NCBI RefSeq assembly: GCF_900116435.1
Contig: NZ_FPAZ01000003.1
Span: forward strand, 63,225 to 127,224
Length of the DNA stretch: 64,000 nucleotides
From: Pseudoalteromonas lipolytica
Lineage (GTDB): Bacteria > Pseudomonadota > Gammaproteobacteria > Enterobacterales > Alteromonadaceae
Direction: 5' to 3'
Shown: positions 15,536 to 26,561 of the stretch, one piece after another
How positions within the stretch are numbered: the first letter of the stretch is position 1
Layout: each line of letters begins with the position of its first letter
Program-made: the position numbers and the translations under genes
Notes under the pieces: generated by a model
The model's input: only the letters and a program-made list of their open reading frames with translations
What the model was told of the DNA's origin: nothing
Database searches by the model: none

Positions 15536-16681
15536 ATGAGCAGTAAGTTAAAAAAAACACAACACTCAAAAATCGCTTTATTATTAACAGGTGGTGGTGC
15601 CCGAGCGGCTTATCAAGTGGGTGTGCTTAAAGCCATCACACAAAGTATGCCTCGTACTGCGCCTTTACCTTTTACCATTATTAATGGGACATCAGCCGGC
15701 GCAATTAATTCCGCTGCGCTTGCCTGTTATGCTTCTTGTGCTCACTTAGCAAGTAAAAAGCTTGAATGGGTATGGCGCAACTTTTCCACCTCGCAAGTTT
15801 ATAAAAGTGATTTTTTAAGTGTATTTTCACACCTCACTCGCAATATTTTAACGAGCTTTCAGTCTGAACATATTAACCACCCACCCGCAAGCTTGTTAAA
15901 TAATCAACCGTTAAGAAAGCTGCTTAACGAGATACTCGATTTAGCACGCATTGAGCGTAACCTTCACAAAAACTACCTTGATGCGGTATCAATCACAGCC
16001 TCTAGTTATACAACGGGTGACTCTGTGGCGTTTTTTCAGTCGTTAACCCAACAGCCTTGGCAGCGAGCCAAACGCGAGGGACAAGCGACCCGCATTAATG
16101 TTGAACACTTAATGGCATCCAGTGCCATTCCAATGGTGTTTCCAAGTGTTAATGTGTACAACCATTACTTTGGCGATGGTTCTATTCACCAATTGTCGCC
16201 GTTAAGTCCTTCTGTGCATTTAGGGGCTGAAAAAATATTTATTATTGGTGTCGATGCACCCAAAGAGTTGCACCCACCTGGTTATCAACCCCACTATCCG
16301 GGGCTGTCTAATATTGCAGGTCACCTGTTAGATAGTGTTTTTACCGACACATTGCAGTCTGATTTAGAACGTTTACAACGCATTAATCGTACGCTTGGGT
16401 TATTACCAGCGCGTGACAAGCACCAAGAACTGAAACAAATTGAAACCTGTATTATCAATCCATCACAAAACTTTAATATGATTGCTGCGCAGTATTACGA
16501 TGATATGCCATTAGCTATTAAAGTGTTGCTGCGCATGATCGGGGTGAAAAAACGTTCTCAATCAAGTTTAACGAGTTACTTGTTATTCGAAAAACGTTAC
16601 ACCCAAAAATTGATCGAGATTGGTTATCAAGATGGGCTTAAAAAACTGCCCGAAATACGGAAATTTTTAGAATTAGAGTAA
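15536..16681 (+). CDS. Patatin-like phospholipase
   Basis: 381 aa from ATG 15536; a TTG at 15494 would add 14 residues. The oxyanion loop GGGARAAY (19-26), nucleophile elbow GTSAG (Ser53) and catalytic Asp in GDGS (Asp214) give the complete Ser-Asp dyad of patatin family lipid acyl hydrolases. There is no signal peptide, so it is probably cytoplasmic or peripheral at the inner membrane. Bacterial relatives hydrolyse phospholipids or acyl esters; the true substrate is unknown. The region between the oxyanion loop and the elbow is short, as in RssA-like enzymes, while the C-terminal third is family-specific. The stop lies within a hairpin shared with the convergent antiporter gene. Confidence 0.87.
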   Translation: MSSKLKKTQHSKIALLLTGGGARAAYQVGVLKAITQSMPRTAPLPFTIINGTSAGAINSAALACYASCAHLASKKLEWVWRNFSTSQVYKSDFLSVFSHLTRNILTSFQSEHINHPPASLLNNQPLRKLLNEILDLARIERNLHKNYLDAVSITASSYTTGDSVAFFQSLTQQPWQRAKREGQATRINVEHLMASSAIPMVFPSVNVYNHYFGDGSIHQLSPLSPSVHLGAEKIFIIGVDAPKELHPPGYQPHYPGLSNIAGHLLDSVFTDTLQSDLERLQRINRTLGLLPARDKHQELKQIETCIINPSQNFNMIAAQYYDDMPLAIKVLLRMIGVKKRSQSSLTSYLLFEKRYTQKLIEIGYQDGLKKLPEIRKFLELE

Positions 16682-16699
16682 CTGACCCGTTACTCTAAT
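16672..16699. terminator. Hairpin spanning both convergent stop codons
   Basis: Perfect 11-bp arms (attagagtaac / gttactctaat), 6-base loop. One arm contains the patatin TAA and the other the antiporter TAA. There is no clear T-run, so it may protect both mRNA ends and not act as a classical terminator. Confidence 0.55.
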
Positions 16700-18663
16700 C
16701 CATCTAGTAAAAAGCGTTCAACGCGCTCTACCCTGCGTGGTTTCCCCTGCAATACCAAAATATCACCGGCGAGCAAAACCGTTTGCTCTGAGGGCGATTC
16801 TATTTCACGGTCTTGACGACGTAATGCACGAACTGATACTCGGCGCTGCTCAAGCTTAAGTTCGCTTATCATGTGATTCACAGCGAATGCGTGTTCAGGT
16901 AAAGCGATAACATGTAAGTACTCTAATCGGTCTGAGCTGCTTTCTTCGCTGTCGAGCTTATCACCGGTAAAAAATCCATTTAAAAACTGATAACGATTAC
17001 GGCGCTCTTTGCTCACTCTGCGGATAATACGGGTCATTGGTACACCCGACATATACAGTACGTGTGATACGAGCATTAAACTTGCTTCAAGGGTTTCTGG
17101 TACCACTTCTGTGACACCTAACTCTTTTAGGGTTTCGAGCTGTGAGTCGTCACGCATACGTACGAGTATCTTAACGGTGGGTGCAATTTGTTTTATCGCA
17201 TCTACCACGACTTGCGTCTGCTCAAAGTCTGTAAACGTTATGATCACTAAACGAGCGCGTTCAACCCCTGCAGATTTTAAAATATCTTTTTGTTTTACAT
17301 GACCAAATATAATTGGCTCACCTGCGGCTTTTGCTTCTTGCAATAAAATGGGATTGCTTTCTATTGCAACGTAATCAATGGCTTCGGGCTTTAAAAAGCG
17401 AGCGATTGTTTGCCCTACCCGTGAAAACCCACATATAACAACATGGTTATGATACAAGGGGCTGCTATTAGCAGGCTGTTGCCAATACTGCCCTGGCTGA
17501 GAAAGCAAACCCAAACGCTTTAGTAAAACAGGTGTTTTTTCAATAAGGTAAGGGGTCAGTGCCATAGACAACACGCCTACCGCAATTAAAAATGAGGCTT
17601 GCTCTGAGCTTATCAATAAATGCTGTGAAGCGAGTGCAATCAACACAAAGCCAAATTCGCCCATTTGCCACAGCATAATACCTGCTGCAACGGCATCTTG
17701 CTTTCGCTCGCCTATAAGCTGTGCAGAAATAGCCAGAACCGCAATTTTAAAAAATAATAAACCGACTAATACCGCAATGATCCAATACCAACTTTGCAGC
17801 ACATACAAAATATCTAATTGCATTCCTACGGTAACAAAAAACAGCCCCATTAAAATATCGCGAAACGGTCTAATATCGGCTTCTAATTGGTGACGGTACT
17901 GGCTTTCACCGAGCATCATACCGGCCAAAAACGCTCCCAGCGCCATAGAAAGACCAAACAAATACGTTAAACCGGCTGCAAACAATGCCACTAACAATGT
18001 GGTGAGCACAAAGAGCTCGTCGGTTCTAACAAGCGCTATTTCTCTAAAGACTTTAGGCAGTACCCACTTGCCTATTGCCCATAACAAAATACACACAAAA
18101 GCACCTTTGGTTAATGCAAAGGCAAGTGCGCCAACAATTTCATCAGAGCCACTTTGAGCAAGTAAGGGGTAAATAATTAGTAAGGGCACGACAGCAATAT
18201 CTTGAAACAACAACACGCCAATTGCTAACTGGCCACGCCGCTGATTTAACTCACCTGATTCTTTGAGTAACTTCACGACCACTGCCGTTGATGATAAAGC
18301 CATTAAGCTCGCAATCGTAAAGCTATTAAGTAAGCTGTACTCAAGTAACAGTAAAATCAACATGAACACTAGGCTTGTGATCACCACTTGCAATGACCCT
18401 AAGCCAAATACAATATTGCGCATTGCCATTAAGCGCGGCACTGAAAACTCAAGCCCTAAACTAAACAGTAAAAAAACAATGCCTAGCTCAGCTACAAAGT
18501 GCATTTCGTGGCTTTGTGCCATCCAGCCAATACCATGACTCCCCGCTAATAAACCCGTTGCAAGGTACGCCAGAATAGGAGGTAAGCCAATTCGCTTGAA
18601 AAACCAAACAAAAATGACCGCAGCTACGAGTAACCCAAAGGCTTGAATCAGCACATTTTGCAA
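16690..18663 (-). CDS. CPA2 family cation:proton antiporter with RCK domains (KefB/KefC-like)
   Basis: 657 aa. The N-terminal 380 residues form about 12-13 membrane helices with CPA2 motifs (ILAYLATGLLAGSHGIG, LSSTAVVVKLL, FQDIAVVPLL, MALGAFLAGMMLGES). A TrkA-N domain (about 405-520) has a nucleotide-binding loop VVICGFSRVGQTIARFL and the helix ending VVPETLEASLML, followed by a TrkA-C domain (about 570-655). Such proteins exchange K+ or Na+ for H+ under nucleotide or glutathione-adduct control. The mixture of features does not separate Kef from YbaL or RosB types, so I give no symbol. Expressed alone, divergent from a diguanylate cyclase gene. Confidence 0.9.
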   Translation of the reverse strand: MQNVLIQAFGLLVAAVIFVWFFKRIGLPPILAYLATGLLAGSHGIGWMAQSHEMHFVAELGIVFLLFSLGLEFSVPRLMAMRNIVFGLGSLQVVITSLVFMLILLLLEYSLLNSFTIASLMALSSTAVVVKLLKESGELNQRRGQLAIGVLLFQDIAVVPLLIIYPLLAQSGSDEIVGALAFALTKGAFVCILLWAIGKWVLPKVFREIALVRTDELFVLTTLLVALFAAGLTYLFGLSMALGAFLAGMMLGESQYRHQLEADIRPFRDILMGLFFVTVGMQLDILYVLQSWYWIIAVLVGLLFFKIAVLAISAQLIGERKQDAVAAGIMLWQMGEFGFVLIALASQHLLISSEQASFLIAVGVLSMALTPYLIEKTPVLLKRLGLLSQPGQYWQQPANSSPLYHNHVVICGFSRVGQTIARFLKPEAIDYVAIESNPILLQEAKAAGEPIIFGHVKQKDILKSAGVERARLVIITFTDFEQTQVVVDAIKQIAPTVKILVRMRDDSQLETLKELGVTEVVPETLEASLMLVSHVLYMSGVPMTRIIRRVSKERRNRYQFLNGFFTGDKLDSEESSSDRLEYLHVIALPEHAFAVNHMISELKLEQRRVSVRALRRQDREIESPSEQTVLLAGDILVLQGKPRRVERVERFLLDGLE

Positions 18664-18802
18664 GCAATTACCTCCTTCTACTTAATGATAAAGCCGAACC
18701 CTCGTTTAAATATAGCAACCATATGTTTTTCAGCCAGTTTAAAAAAGTGGCACAAATTTCGCTTTATTAAGGAGTATCTAACACTCCGGGGGGAGAACAA
18801 TC

Positions 18803-19699
18803 ATGGAAAATGTCCATATTTTGACGCAGCGAGTGACTGCAAGAGGCGACTTTATGCCGTTTTCGGCAGAACGTTACCGAATAAGTGAACAGCACAATAC
18901 ACATGACTTAGTGACAAAATTACAAACAACCCTGTCGATTGAGGGGATTTTGACTATTTTTGCCGAGCATGCAAAACAGCTCATCAATTTGTCTGGGTTG
19001 CAGTTTCAATCGGCTTTGGGTGTGTCTGAAAGTGTTGACAGCGATACCACGCACACTCCCTACTCGTTTGATTTAGATTTAGAAAGTGAGCGTTTAGGTC
19101 AGCTAATTTATTTTAGCCAATTTCCTATGGGGCAAGCTATCGAAACCAAACTACAGCAATTACATGCTGCGCTTGTTTACCCGCTTCGTAATGCAATTAT
19201 GTATACACGTGTATTACGCTTGGCAACAAAAGATGCGCTAACGGGGTTAAATAACCGTAGTCAATTTAATGACAGCTTGGCACAAAGACTAGAGCGTTGT
19301 CGCCGTCAGCATCGTCCATTTAGCTTAATGTTGCTCGATTTAGACAACTTTAAACAAGTGAACGACAATTTCGGTCATAAAATTGGCGACGACGTACTAC
19401 AAGAATTTGCTAATGTTTTACGTAACTGTGTACGAGGCACAGATTCAATTTTTCGCTTTGGTGGCGATGAATTTGCGCTGTTAATTGACGACCCTGAATT
19501 TACCACTAACAAAGTCATCGCAGATCGCGTTATGCGTTTAGTCTCGCAATCAAGCATAATGGCCCAATACGCTGTAACATCGAGCATAGGGTTTACGCTT
19601 GCGAATAACCAAGACTGCGAAAATGAAGTGTTTGCCCGCGCAGATAAAGGCCTATACCGTGCTAAAGCCGCGGGTAGAAACTGCGCAAAAGCGTACTAA
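18803..19699 (+). CDS. Diguanylate cyclase (GGDEF domain)
   Basis: 298 aa. Residues 1-130 form an unrecognised, possibly GAF-like sensor. The GGDEF domain (about 140-298) has KDALTGLNNR, DLDNFKQVND, the active-site GGDEF at 220-224 and the inhibitory site RGTD at 211-214, exactly five residues upstream. It should therefore make cyclic di-GMP from two GTP and be product-inhibited. No membrane segment or EAL domain. The start at 18803 has a strong ribosome site (gggggag). Transcription ends at a bidirectional hairpin shared with the gene opposite. Confidence 0.92.
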   Translation: MENVHILTQRVTARGDFMPFSAERYRISEQHNTHDLVTKLQTTLSIEGILTIFAEHAKQLINLSGLQFQSALGVSESVDSDTTHTPYSFDLDLESERLGQLIYFSQFPMGQAIETKLQQLHAALVYPLRNAIMYTRVLRLATKDALTGLNNRSQFNDSLAQRLERCRRQHRPFSLMLLDLDNFKQVNDNFGHKIGDDVLQEFANVLRNCVRGTDSIFRFGGDEFALLIDDPEFTTNKVIADRVMRLVSQSSIMAQYAVTSSIGFTLANNQDCENEVFARADKGLYRAKAAGRNCAKAY

Positions 19700-19744
19700 A
19701 AGTCACATTTTTAAAGCGCAAAACAATTCGCAAATATCGTTACG

Positions 19745-19777
19745 AAAAGCCTAGCTTCCCCCGCTAGGCTTTTTTGT
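19745..19777. terminator. Bidirectional terminator overlapping the end of the membrane-protein gene
   Basis: 11-bp arms (aaaagcctagc / gctaggctttt) around ttccccc, with T-runs in both directions. Its left part contains the last codons and TAG stop of the minus-strand gene at 19751. Confidence 0.88.
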
Positions 19778-20107
19778 AGCCAATTTATAACCGAGTAATA
19801 CCAACCAAAAACCTGCAAAAAAACCGCTCAGTAAATAAAGTAAAGCAGCCATTGTCGTTAGTGGCGACACAACCACGAGGGCGAGGGGTGTTAACACCCC
19901 TAAAATAAAAAACACGCCGCCTTTGCCTGACCAATACCCTAACAGCAATAACGAGCACGCAACGCCCCCCGCTAGCGCATAAAACAAGGTACTCATTTCA
20001 AGCTCAGCAAACGAAAAACCGGCAATAACCGCAACTATAATCGACACAATAAAACCCAGCGGTGCTTTATTAACTAGCGATAAACCAACATGAGCCTGTT
20101 CACTCAT
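19751..20107 (-). CDS. Small inner-membrane protein, unknown function
   Basis: 118 aa with three to four hydrophobic helices (GFIVSIIVAVIAGFSF, STLFYALAGGVACSLLLLGY, GGVFFILGVLTPLALVVVSP, ALLYLLSGFFAGFWLVLLGY). I chose the ATG at 20107 because ggagag precedes it; the longer frame to 20239 runs deep into tilS. The start overlaps the tilS stop by 8 bases, so it is translationally coupled as the last gene after tilS. No family recognised. Confidence 0.72.
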   Translation of the reverse strand: MSEQAHVGLSLVNKAPLGFIVSIIVAVIAGFSFAELEMSTLFYALAGGVACSLLLLGYWSGKGGVFFILGVLTPLALVVVSPLTTMAALLYLLSGFFAGFWLVLLGYKLATKKPSGGS

Positions 20108-21410
20108 TTTCACTCTCCCAAAAAATGCCTTCATCTGAACTGTGCGTAGCACTGATAAAATAGCCAACCACTTGAACAAGCTGATCATTATAAAAAATAA
20201 GCGGCACTTGTGCACGAACCCAAGGAGCGACCTTCGCATCTTTAAACCAATGTTTGAGCGTATTTGACCCCGGCTTTTTAAGCGGCTTTATGCGCGCTTG
20301 CGGGCAATTAAACACCACTTTCACCTGCTCATCAGCCGTTGGCAATCGAATTCCTTTACCTGTTTTAAATCTTAAAGTTCGGCCATCCGATAAGGTTACG
20401 GTTTCAAGATTTATATCACATGATTTGGGTATTGGCTGTTCTGTAACGAAATACCAGTAATGTTGATGGCGACGAACTTGTCCGCTCGCTAAACAGATTT
20501 TTAATTGGGCATCGGCCTGTGCGTTTAAGCCCTGTTCAATAATTTGCTTAAGCTGATTTTCAGAGGGCATTTGATGTGTAAATTGCTTGAGCCACGCGCG
20601 CACAAGGTTTGCTTTACGCGTATCAGAAAAACCTTTAACCGCACAACAGCTTAAACCGCCGTGTTTATTTTGACAGTGCGCAAGGTCTGTTTCTGTGTAT
20701 TCATCTAACAGTGATTGTTGCTGCTGTAATAAGCGAATACTGCGCGCAGCACTTTTCTCAAAGCCCTGAAAGCGGTCGTTTAAAACGGGGATCACCTGAT
20801 GACGTAAAAAGTTACGGTCAAAGCGCTCGTCGCTGTTTGAGTCATCTGTAATATGTTGAATTCCACGCTGTTCAGCAAATAGCTCTATTTGCTGGCGTGT
20901 CACATTAAGCAAGGGTCTAAAGCATACACGCCCAGATGACAACACTCTTTGCTGCTGCATTGCACTTAACCCTTGCAAGCCTGAGCCACGCTTTAGGCGC
21001 AAAAAGAACGTTTCAAGCTGATCATTTAAATGCTGACCTAGTAACAACACGCTGCCTTTTGGACTATGCGTATCGAGCGCATCATAACGTGCGTCTCGGG
21101 CTTGCGCCTCGAGGCTGGTTCGTGCTTGTGTTTCAATGTTCACTTTTATTGCTTTAAATGGCACTGCAAGAGAGCTGCATAACGTTTCACAAAATGATTG
21201 CCACTGCCCTGCATATTCACTCAAGCCATGATTTACATACACAGCATCCACACTCAGCGCCGTATTTTCACGGTGTAATTCAGCCATTAAATGCAAAAGC
21301 ACCACAGAGTCGACACCACCAGACAAGGCAACAGTATACGCCTTGTGCCCCTTTGTAATTAGAGGCTCAAGTTCTTTACGAAAATCGGTATAAAGTGGCA
21401 AAGTTAACAT
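20100..21410 (-). CDS. tilS: tRNA(Ile)-lysidine synthetase
   Basis: 436 aa. The N-terminal PP-loop ATPase motif SGGVDS is at 30-35, followed by the TilS-typical AQARDARYDAL and GQHLNDQLETFFLRLKRGSG segments; the C-terminal domain includes RIKPLKKPGSNTLKHWFKD. The enzyme adenylates C34 of tRNA-Ile(CAU) and attaches lysine so that it reads AUA codons. Length matches the E. coli protein (432 aa). It lies downstream of accA in the same direction but after a terminator, so it probably has its own promoter in 21411-21450. Confidence 0.95.
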   Translation of the reverse strand: MLTLPLYTDFRKELEPLITKGHKAYTVALSGGVDSVVLLHLMAELHRENTALSVDAVYVNHGLSEYAGQWQSFCETLCSSLAVPFKAIKVNIETQARTSLEAQARDARYDALDTHSPKGSVLLLGQHLNDQLETFFLRLKRGSGLQGLSAMQQQRVLSSGRVCFRPLLNVTRQQIELFAEQRGIQHITDDSNSDERFDRNFLRHQVIPVLNDRFQGFEKSAARSIRLLQQQQSLLDEYTETDLAHCQNKHGGLSCCAVKGFSDTRKANLVRAWLKQFTHQMPSENQLKQIIEQGLNAQADAQLKICLASGQVRRHQHYWYFVTEQPIPKSCDINLETVTLSDGRTLRFKTGKGIRLPTADEQVKVVFNCPQARIKPLKKPGSNTLKHWFKDAKVAPWVRAQVPLIFYNDQLVQVVGYFISATHSSDEGIFWESENE

Positions 21411-21451
21411 CGACTGGCACGCTTAAAATAAATTGCGTTGTATTATAAAAC

Positions 21452-21477
21452 AAAAAAAGCCGCAAAAGCGGCTTTTT
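21452..21477 (-). terminator. Terminator after accA
   Basis: aaaaagccgc / gcggcttttt with an aaaa loop and a T-run on the minus strand, 15 bases beyond the accA stop. Confidence 0.88.
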
Positions 21478-21491
21478 CATCATTATGCTAA

Positions 21492-22448
21492 TTAGCAATA
21501 ACCAAACGACATTAAACGTTTGTAACGCTGATCAAGCATTTCATCAAGTGACAAGCCTTGTAAATCAGCTAAATCGCGCTTTAGTTGATTTTTAAGGTTA
21601 CGCGCCATTGCATCGTAGTTACGATGTGCGCCACCCAGCGGCTCTTCAATCACGTTATTGATTAAATCTAGTTCTTTAACACGTGCAGCTGTTACACCCA
21701 TTGCTTCTGCAGCGATAGGCGCTTTATCTGCACTCTTCCAAAGGATTGATGCACAACCCTCTGGTGAAATTACTGAGTAAGTGCTGTACTGCAACATGTT
21801 TACGCGGTCACCCACGCCTATTGCCAATGCACCACCCGAACCACCTTCACCAATAACAGTACAGATCGTCGGTACTTTTAATGCAGCCATCACTTTAAGA
21901 TTACGTGCAATCGCTTCTGATTGACCACGTTCTTCTGCGCCAACACCTGGGTATGCTCCCGGCGTGTCGATAAATGTCATGATAGGCATTTTGAAACGCT
22001 CAGCCATTTCCATTAAACGTAATGCTTTACGGTAGCCTTCTGGTTTTGGCATACCAAAGTTACGTTTGATTTTTTCAGCTGTATCACGCCCTTTTTGCTG
22101 ACCAATAACCATGACTGGTTGGCCTTCAAAACGCGCCACACCGCCTAAAATAGCGGGATCGTTAGCAAAAGTACGGTCACCTGCTAGTTCGTCAAATTCC
22201 GTGAAAATGCGCTCGATGTAATCACGAGTATAAGGACGCAACGGGTGACGGGCTAACTGTGAAACCTGCCAAGCACCTAACTCAGAGAAAATTTTCTCTT
22301 TCATTTCAGCGCTTTTTTCTTTTAATCGACTGACTTCCTCTTCTAATCCAAGGTCTAATTCGCCAGCGCGGCTTACATTTTGTAACTCTTCAATTTTTGC
22401 TTCTAATTCTGCGATTGGAAGCTCAAAATCAAGATAATTGAGGCTCAT
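21492..22448 (-). CDS. accA: Acetyl-CoA carboxylase carboxyltransferase subunit alpha
   Basis: 318 aa, the same size as E. coli AccA (319). It begins with the typical [17 protein letters not shown] coiled region, followed by the crotonase-like core with [38 protein letters not shown] and [13 protein letters not shown]. With AccD it transfers the carboxyl group from carboxybiotin to acetyl-CoA, giving malonyl-CoA, the first step of fatty-acid synthesis. It follows dnaE by 16 bases in the conserved rnhB-dnaE-accA operon, and a terminator ends the unit. Confidence 0.97.
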   Translation of the reverse strand: MSLNYLDFELPIAELEAKIEELQNVSRAGELDLGLEEEVSRLKEKSAEMKEKIFSELGAWQVSQLARHPLRPYTRDYIERIFTEFDELAGDRTFANDPAILGGVARFEGQPVMVIGQQKGRDTAEKIKRNFGMPKPEGYRKALRLMEMAERFKMPIMTFIDTPGAYPGVGAEERGQSEAIARNLKVMAALKVPTICTVIGEGGSGGALAIGVGDRVNMLQYSTYSVISPEGCASILWKSADKAPIAAEAMGVTAARVKELDLINNVIEEPLGGAHRNYDAMARNLKNQLKRDLADLQGLSLDEMLDQRYKRLMSFGYC

Positions 22449-22464
22449 GCTCTAAACTACCTAA

Positions 22465-25400
22465 TTAATTAAATTCTAGTTCTACATCTTGCGCCGCCAT
22501 CAGTGATAACTTGTGAATTAAGTCATCACTAGGCGTAACACACCATTCGGTTCCTAACGTAATCTCAGCCAACGCATCAGGACGTTGATAGAATACTTTA
22601 ATAGGACACGTGCCAAACTTATAAGGTTCAAGCACTTTTTGTAAATTATCGAAGAAGTTCGCCTCGATCTGCACCATATTCAGCGTCATTTTAATCGCTT
22701 TTATACGCTTTTCTCGCGCTTGAGCAATGGTGCATATGTCTCTGGCGGTCATTGTAATGCCACCGGAGAAGTTATCAAAGCTGACCTGTCCAGATATTAC
22801 CAAGATATTGTTAACTTGCAGCATATCTTGGTACATTTCAAACTGTTCTGGGAATAAGCGTACATCAATACGGGCACTCTTGTCATCTAAAGTTACAAGA
22901 CCCCAACGATTTCCCTTTTTATTTATGAGCGTACGCGCCGCAATGACTAAGCCTGCAGCGGTTGACTGCACATCGCGATTCGTTGGCTGCAAATCAACCA
23001 AACGCCCCGAAGTATAATATTTAAGCTCTTTTCGGTACTGATTAATCGGGTGGCCCGTTAAATACAGCCCTAACGTTTCTTTTTCACCGTCTAACCATTC
23101 GTTATCCGTAAGGTCAGGGGCTTTAATAAAGGCTTGTTCAACTTCGTCTGGCTCTGTGGCTAATAAACCAAATAAATCAGCCTGACCAAGCGACTCTGCT
23201 TTATGGTGCTGGTCTGCCGCTCGCATGGCATCTTTTAAACTAGCTAACAATGTTGCGCGACCAGGCTGGGTTTTATCAGGGCCTAACTGATCCAGCGCCC
23301 CCGCATAAATAAGTTTTTCTACTACACGTTTATTTAAACGTTTTAAATCAACGCGAGCGCAAAAATCAAATAAGTCTTTAAACGGGCCGCCTTCTTTACG
23401 CGCTTCTAAAATGGCTTCTACTGGGGCTTCACCCACCCCTTTAATCGCACCAATACCGTAAACAATTTGACCTTTTAAGTTAACCGTAAACTTGTACTCA
23501 CCCGCATTTACATCAGGCGGTAGCAAGGTTAACTTCATGTTTTCACATTCGTCGACCAAGGTAACAATTTTATCGGTGTTATCCATATCAGCCGACATTA
23601 CGGCCGCCATAAACTCGGCCGGATAATGCGTTTTCATCCACAGAGTTTGATACGACACCAATGCATAAGCAGCGGAGTGAGATTTGTTAAAGCCGTAACC
23701 TGCGAACTTTTCGACCAAGTCGAAGATTTTTATCGCTAGTTCGCCGTCAATACCGTTCTTTTCTGCACCTTCTTCGAAGGTTGAACGCTGCTTGGCCATT
23801 TCTTCAGGTTTTTTCTTACCCATTGCACGGCGAAGCATGTCTGCGCCACCAAGGGTATAGCCTGCCAGTACCTGCGCAATCTGCATTACCTGCTCTTGAT
23901 ACAGGATGATGCCGTAGGTCGGCTCTAATATTGGCTGTAAGCTTTCATGTTGCCATTGTACATCGGGGTACGATATTTCTTCACGCCCATGCTTACGGTC
24001 GATAAAGTTATCTACCATGCCTGATTGCAGTGGACCCGGTCGGAATAATGCCACGAGTGCAATCATATCCTCAAAGCAGTCGGGTTTTAGACGACGAATA
24101 AGGTCTTTCATGCCGCGCGATTCTAGCTGGAAAACCGCGGTCGTCTCAGCGCGGAGCAATAAGTCAATGCTGGGTTTATCATCAAGCGGGATAGCATTGA
24201 TATCAACGGGGTCTTTACCTTCGCGCGCTAAACGCTCGTTGGTCATGTCGAGCGCCCATTGCAAGATGGTTAATGTTCTTAAACCTAAGAAGTCGAACTT
24301 AACCAAGCCTGCGGTTTCAACGTCATTTTTGTCAAATTGAGTTACCGGGAACTTGCCTTCATCGTCGCAATAAAGTGCAGCAAAATCGGTGATCGTGGTG
24401 GGTGAAATTACCACCCCCCCTGCGTGTTTACCGGCATTACGTGTACACCCTTCAAGAATGCGACACATGTCGATAAGCTCTTTTACTTCTTCGTCACCGT
24501 CATAGGCTTCTTGTAAACGCGGTTCTACATCAAACGCTTTCGCAAGCGTCATACCGGGGTCGCCAGGGACTAATTTGGATATGCGATCGACAAACCCATA
24601 AGGGTGGCCAAGTACACGCCCCACATCACGAATAACCGCTTTTGCAGCCATGGTACCAAAGGTGATAATTTGCGATACCGCGTCGCGGCCATACAATGCC
24701 GATACGTGATCAATCACTTCATCACGTCTGTCCATACAGAAGTCAACGTCAAAGTCGGGCATGGATACACGTTCAGGGTTCAAGAAACGTTCGAATAGTA
24801 AGTCAAATTCAAGCGGATCTAAGTCGGTAATTTTAAGTGCATATGCAACCAACGAGCCCGCACCCGAGCCACGTCCCGGTCCCACTGGAATATTGTTATC
24901 CTTACTCCACTGGATGAACTCCATTACGATTAGGAAGTAACCCGGGAACCCCATTTGGTTAATTACATCGAGCTCGATTTGTAAGCGCTCATCGTATTCT
25001 ACGCGCTTTTCTTTTCGCTCTTCTTCATCGGGGAATAAAAACTGCAATCGCTCTTCAAGACCATCTTTCGATACTTTAACTAAGAATTCATCGATTTTGA
25101 GCGAGCCCGTTGGGTAATCGGGTAAGAAATAGGTGCCCAACTGCACGGTTACGTTACAGCGTTTTGCAATTTCAACGGTGTTTTCGAGCGCTTCAGGAAT
25201 ATCACTAAAGAGCTCAGCCATTTGCTCAGCTGTTTTTAGGTATTGCTGATCAGAAAAACGTTTTGGTCGGCGCTTATCTTCAAGGGTGTAACCATCATGA
25301 ATTGCAACACGAATTTCGTGGGCTTCGAAGTTTTCAGGTTTTAAAAACACCACCTCGTTAGTGGCCACCACGGGCAGTTGTTCTTGGCTTGCTAATTCTA

Positions 25401-25956
25401 CCGCTAAATGAAGGTAATCTTCTTCAAATGGGCGCTCAGTCCGAATAAGCTCAATATAATAATGGTCACTAAAGTGTTGCTTATAAAAACTCACCACCGA
25501 CTCAATCAGACCGGCATTGCCTTTAAGTAATGCTTTGCCTAAATCGCCATCTTTTGCACCTGATAAAATTATGAGGCCATTTTTGAGCCCCACCAGCCAT
25601 TCACGGTCAATCACGGGACGGTGAAAAACATGCCCGCGTTGATACGCTTTAGAGATTAATAACGTGAGGTTTTTATAGCCTTCGTTATCTTTGGCTAAAA
25701 TAGTTATTCGGCATGGTTCATCTTCGAATTCTGGGCTTCGTAACCAAAAATCAGCTCCCACAATTGGCTTAATTCCAGCGCCATGTGCAGCCCCATAAAA
25801 ACGCACCAAACCACATAAGTTCATCTGGTCTGTTATGGCCAGCGCTGGCATTTGTAGCTCTTCTGCTTTGGCAACGATTGGTTTTGTTTTTGCGAGGCCA
25901 TCCACCATTGAAAAATCAGAATGAACACGTAAATGAACAAATTGCGGCGCAGGCAT
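22465..25956 (-). CDS. dnaE: DNA polymerase III alpha subunit
   Basis: 1163 aa (E. coli 1160). Order of domains: PHP (about 1-270; [16 protein letters not shown]), polymerase palm with [18 protein letters not shown] carrying catalytic aspartates near 400, thumb/fingers with [16 protein letters not shown], helix-hairpin-helix region ([16 protein letters not shown]), OB domain (from about 985) and C-terminal tau-binding region. This is the replicative polymerase of the chromosome. Its ATG overlaps the rnhB stop by one base (taatg), showing tight coupling in the lpxB-rnhB-dnaE-accA run. Confidence 0.98.
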   Translation of the reverse strand: MPAPQFVHLRVHSDFSMVDGLAKTKPIVAKAEELQMPALAITDQMNLCGLVRFYGAAHGAGIKPIVGADFWLRSPEFEDEPCRITILAKDNEGYKNLTLLISKAYQRGHVFHRPVIDREWLVGLKNGLIILSGAKDGDLGKALLKGNAGLIESVVSFYKQHFSDHYYIELIRTERPFEEDYLHLAVELASQEQLPVVATNEVVFLKPENFEAHEIRVAIHDGYTLEDKRRPKRFSDQQYLKTAEQMAELFSDIPEALENTVEIAKRCNVTVQLGTYFLPDYPTGSLKIDEFLVKVSKDGLEERLQFLFPDEEERKEKRVEYDERLQIELDVINQMGFPGYFLIVMEFIQWSKDNNIPVGPGRGSGAGSLVAYALKITDLDPLEFDLLFERFLNPERVSMPDFDVDFCMDRRDEVIDHVSALYGRDAVSQIITFGTMAAKAVIRDVGRVLGHPYGFVDRISKLVPGDPGMTLAKAFDVEPRLQEAYDGDEEVKELIDMCRILEGCTRNAGKHAGGVVISPTTITDFAALYCDDEGKFPVTQFDKNDVETAGLVKFDFLGLRTLTILQWALDMTNERLAREGKDPVDINAIPLDDKPSIDLLLRAETTAVFQLESRGMKDLIRRLKPDCFEDMIALVALFRPGPLQSGMVDNFIDRKHGREEISYPDVQWQHESLQPILEPTYGIILYQEQVMQIAQVLAGYTLGGADMLRRAMGKKKPEEMAKQRSTFEEGAEKNGIDGELAIKIFDLVEKFAGYGFNKSHSAAYALVSYQTLWMKTHYPAEFMAAVMSADMDNTDKIVTLVDECENMKLTLLPPDVNAGEYKFTVNLKGQIVYGIGAIKGVGEAPVEAILEARKEGGPFKDLFDFCARVDLKRLNKRVVEKLIYAGALDQLGPDKTQPGRATLLASLKDAMRAADQHHKAESLGQADLFGLLATEPDEVEQAFIKAPDLTDNEWLDGEKETLGLYLTGHPINQYRKELKYYTSGRLVDLQPTNRDVQSTAAGLVIAARTLINKKGNRWGLVTLDDKSARIDVRLFPEQFEMYQDMLQVNNILVISGQVSFDNFSGGITMTARDICTIAQAREKRIKAIKMTLNMVQIEANFFDNLQKVLEPYKFGTCPIKVFYQRPDALAEITLGTEWCVTPSDDLIHKLSLMAAQDVELEFN

Positions 25957-26561
25957 TAGCGTTGCTCTCCTTTTAACGCCAAAATGCGCTGCACAGGTTT
26001 AAAGCTTTTGCGATGCTCATTAATAGCACCATACTGTTCTAGTGCAGCAAAATGCGCTTTGGTTGGGTAACCTTTATGTCCTGCGAAGCCGTATTCTGGA
26101 TAGCGTTTATCGAGTTCAATCATTTCGTCGTCTCGGGCCACTTTCGCAAGAATTGATGCAGCCGAAATCTCTTCCACTAAGCTGTCGCCTTTTACTACCG
26201 CTTGCGCAGGTATGGTTAATTGGCTAGGAACGCGATTACCGTCAATAAATACAAACTCAGGTTTTACACTGAGTCCTTCAACCGCACGGCTCATTGCCAG
26301 CATAGTGGCATGTAAAATATTAAGCTCGTCAATTTCGCTTGGGCTACAACGACCAATGGCATAACACAGGGCTTTTTCTTTAATTTCTGCAGCTAAAAGT
26401 TGGCGTTTTTTATCCGACAATTTTTTTGAGTCGGCTAGTCCCACAATCGGTTTTGCAGGGTCGAGGATCACCGCGGCGGTTACTACGTCACCAACGAGCG
26501 GTCCACGTCCTACTTCATCAACACCGGCAATATAATTTACATGTGGTCGATCAATCTGCAT
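25956..26561 (-). CDS. rnhB: Ribonuclease HII
   Basis: 201 aa. The type 2 RNase H signature [16 protein letters not shown] carries Asp15/Glu16; the further metal-binding aspartate is in FIDGNRVP. It cleaves RNA in RNA:DNA hybrids and incises at single ribonucleotides misinserted in DNA, fitting its coupling with dnaE. The start overlaps the lpxB 3' end by 11 bases and the stop overlaps the dnaE ATG by one base. Confidence 0.96.
   Translation of the reverse strand: MQIDRPHVNYIAGVDEVGRGPLVGDVVTAAVILDPAKPIVGLADSKKLSDKKRQLLAAEIKEKALCYAIGRCSPSEIDELNILHATMLAMSRAVEGLSVKPEFVFIDGNRVPSQLTIPAQAVVKGDSLVEEISAASILAKVARDDEMIELDKRYPEYGFAGHKGYPTKAHFAALEQYGAINEHRKSFKPVQRILALKGEQR

Noticed and set aside
19751..20239. 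162-codon version of the membrane protein
   Set aside because: The extra N-terminus lies wholly inside tilS; the ATG at 20107 has a ribosome site and a typical spacing.
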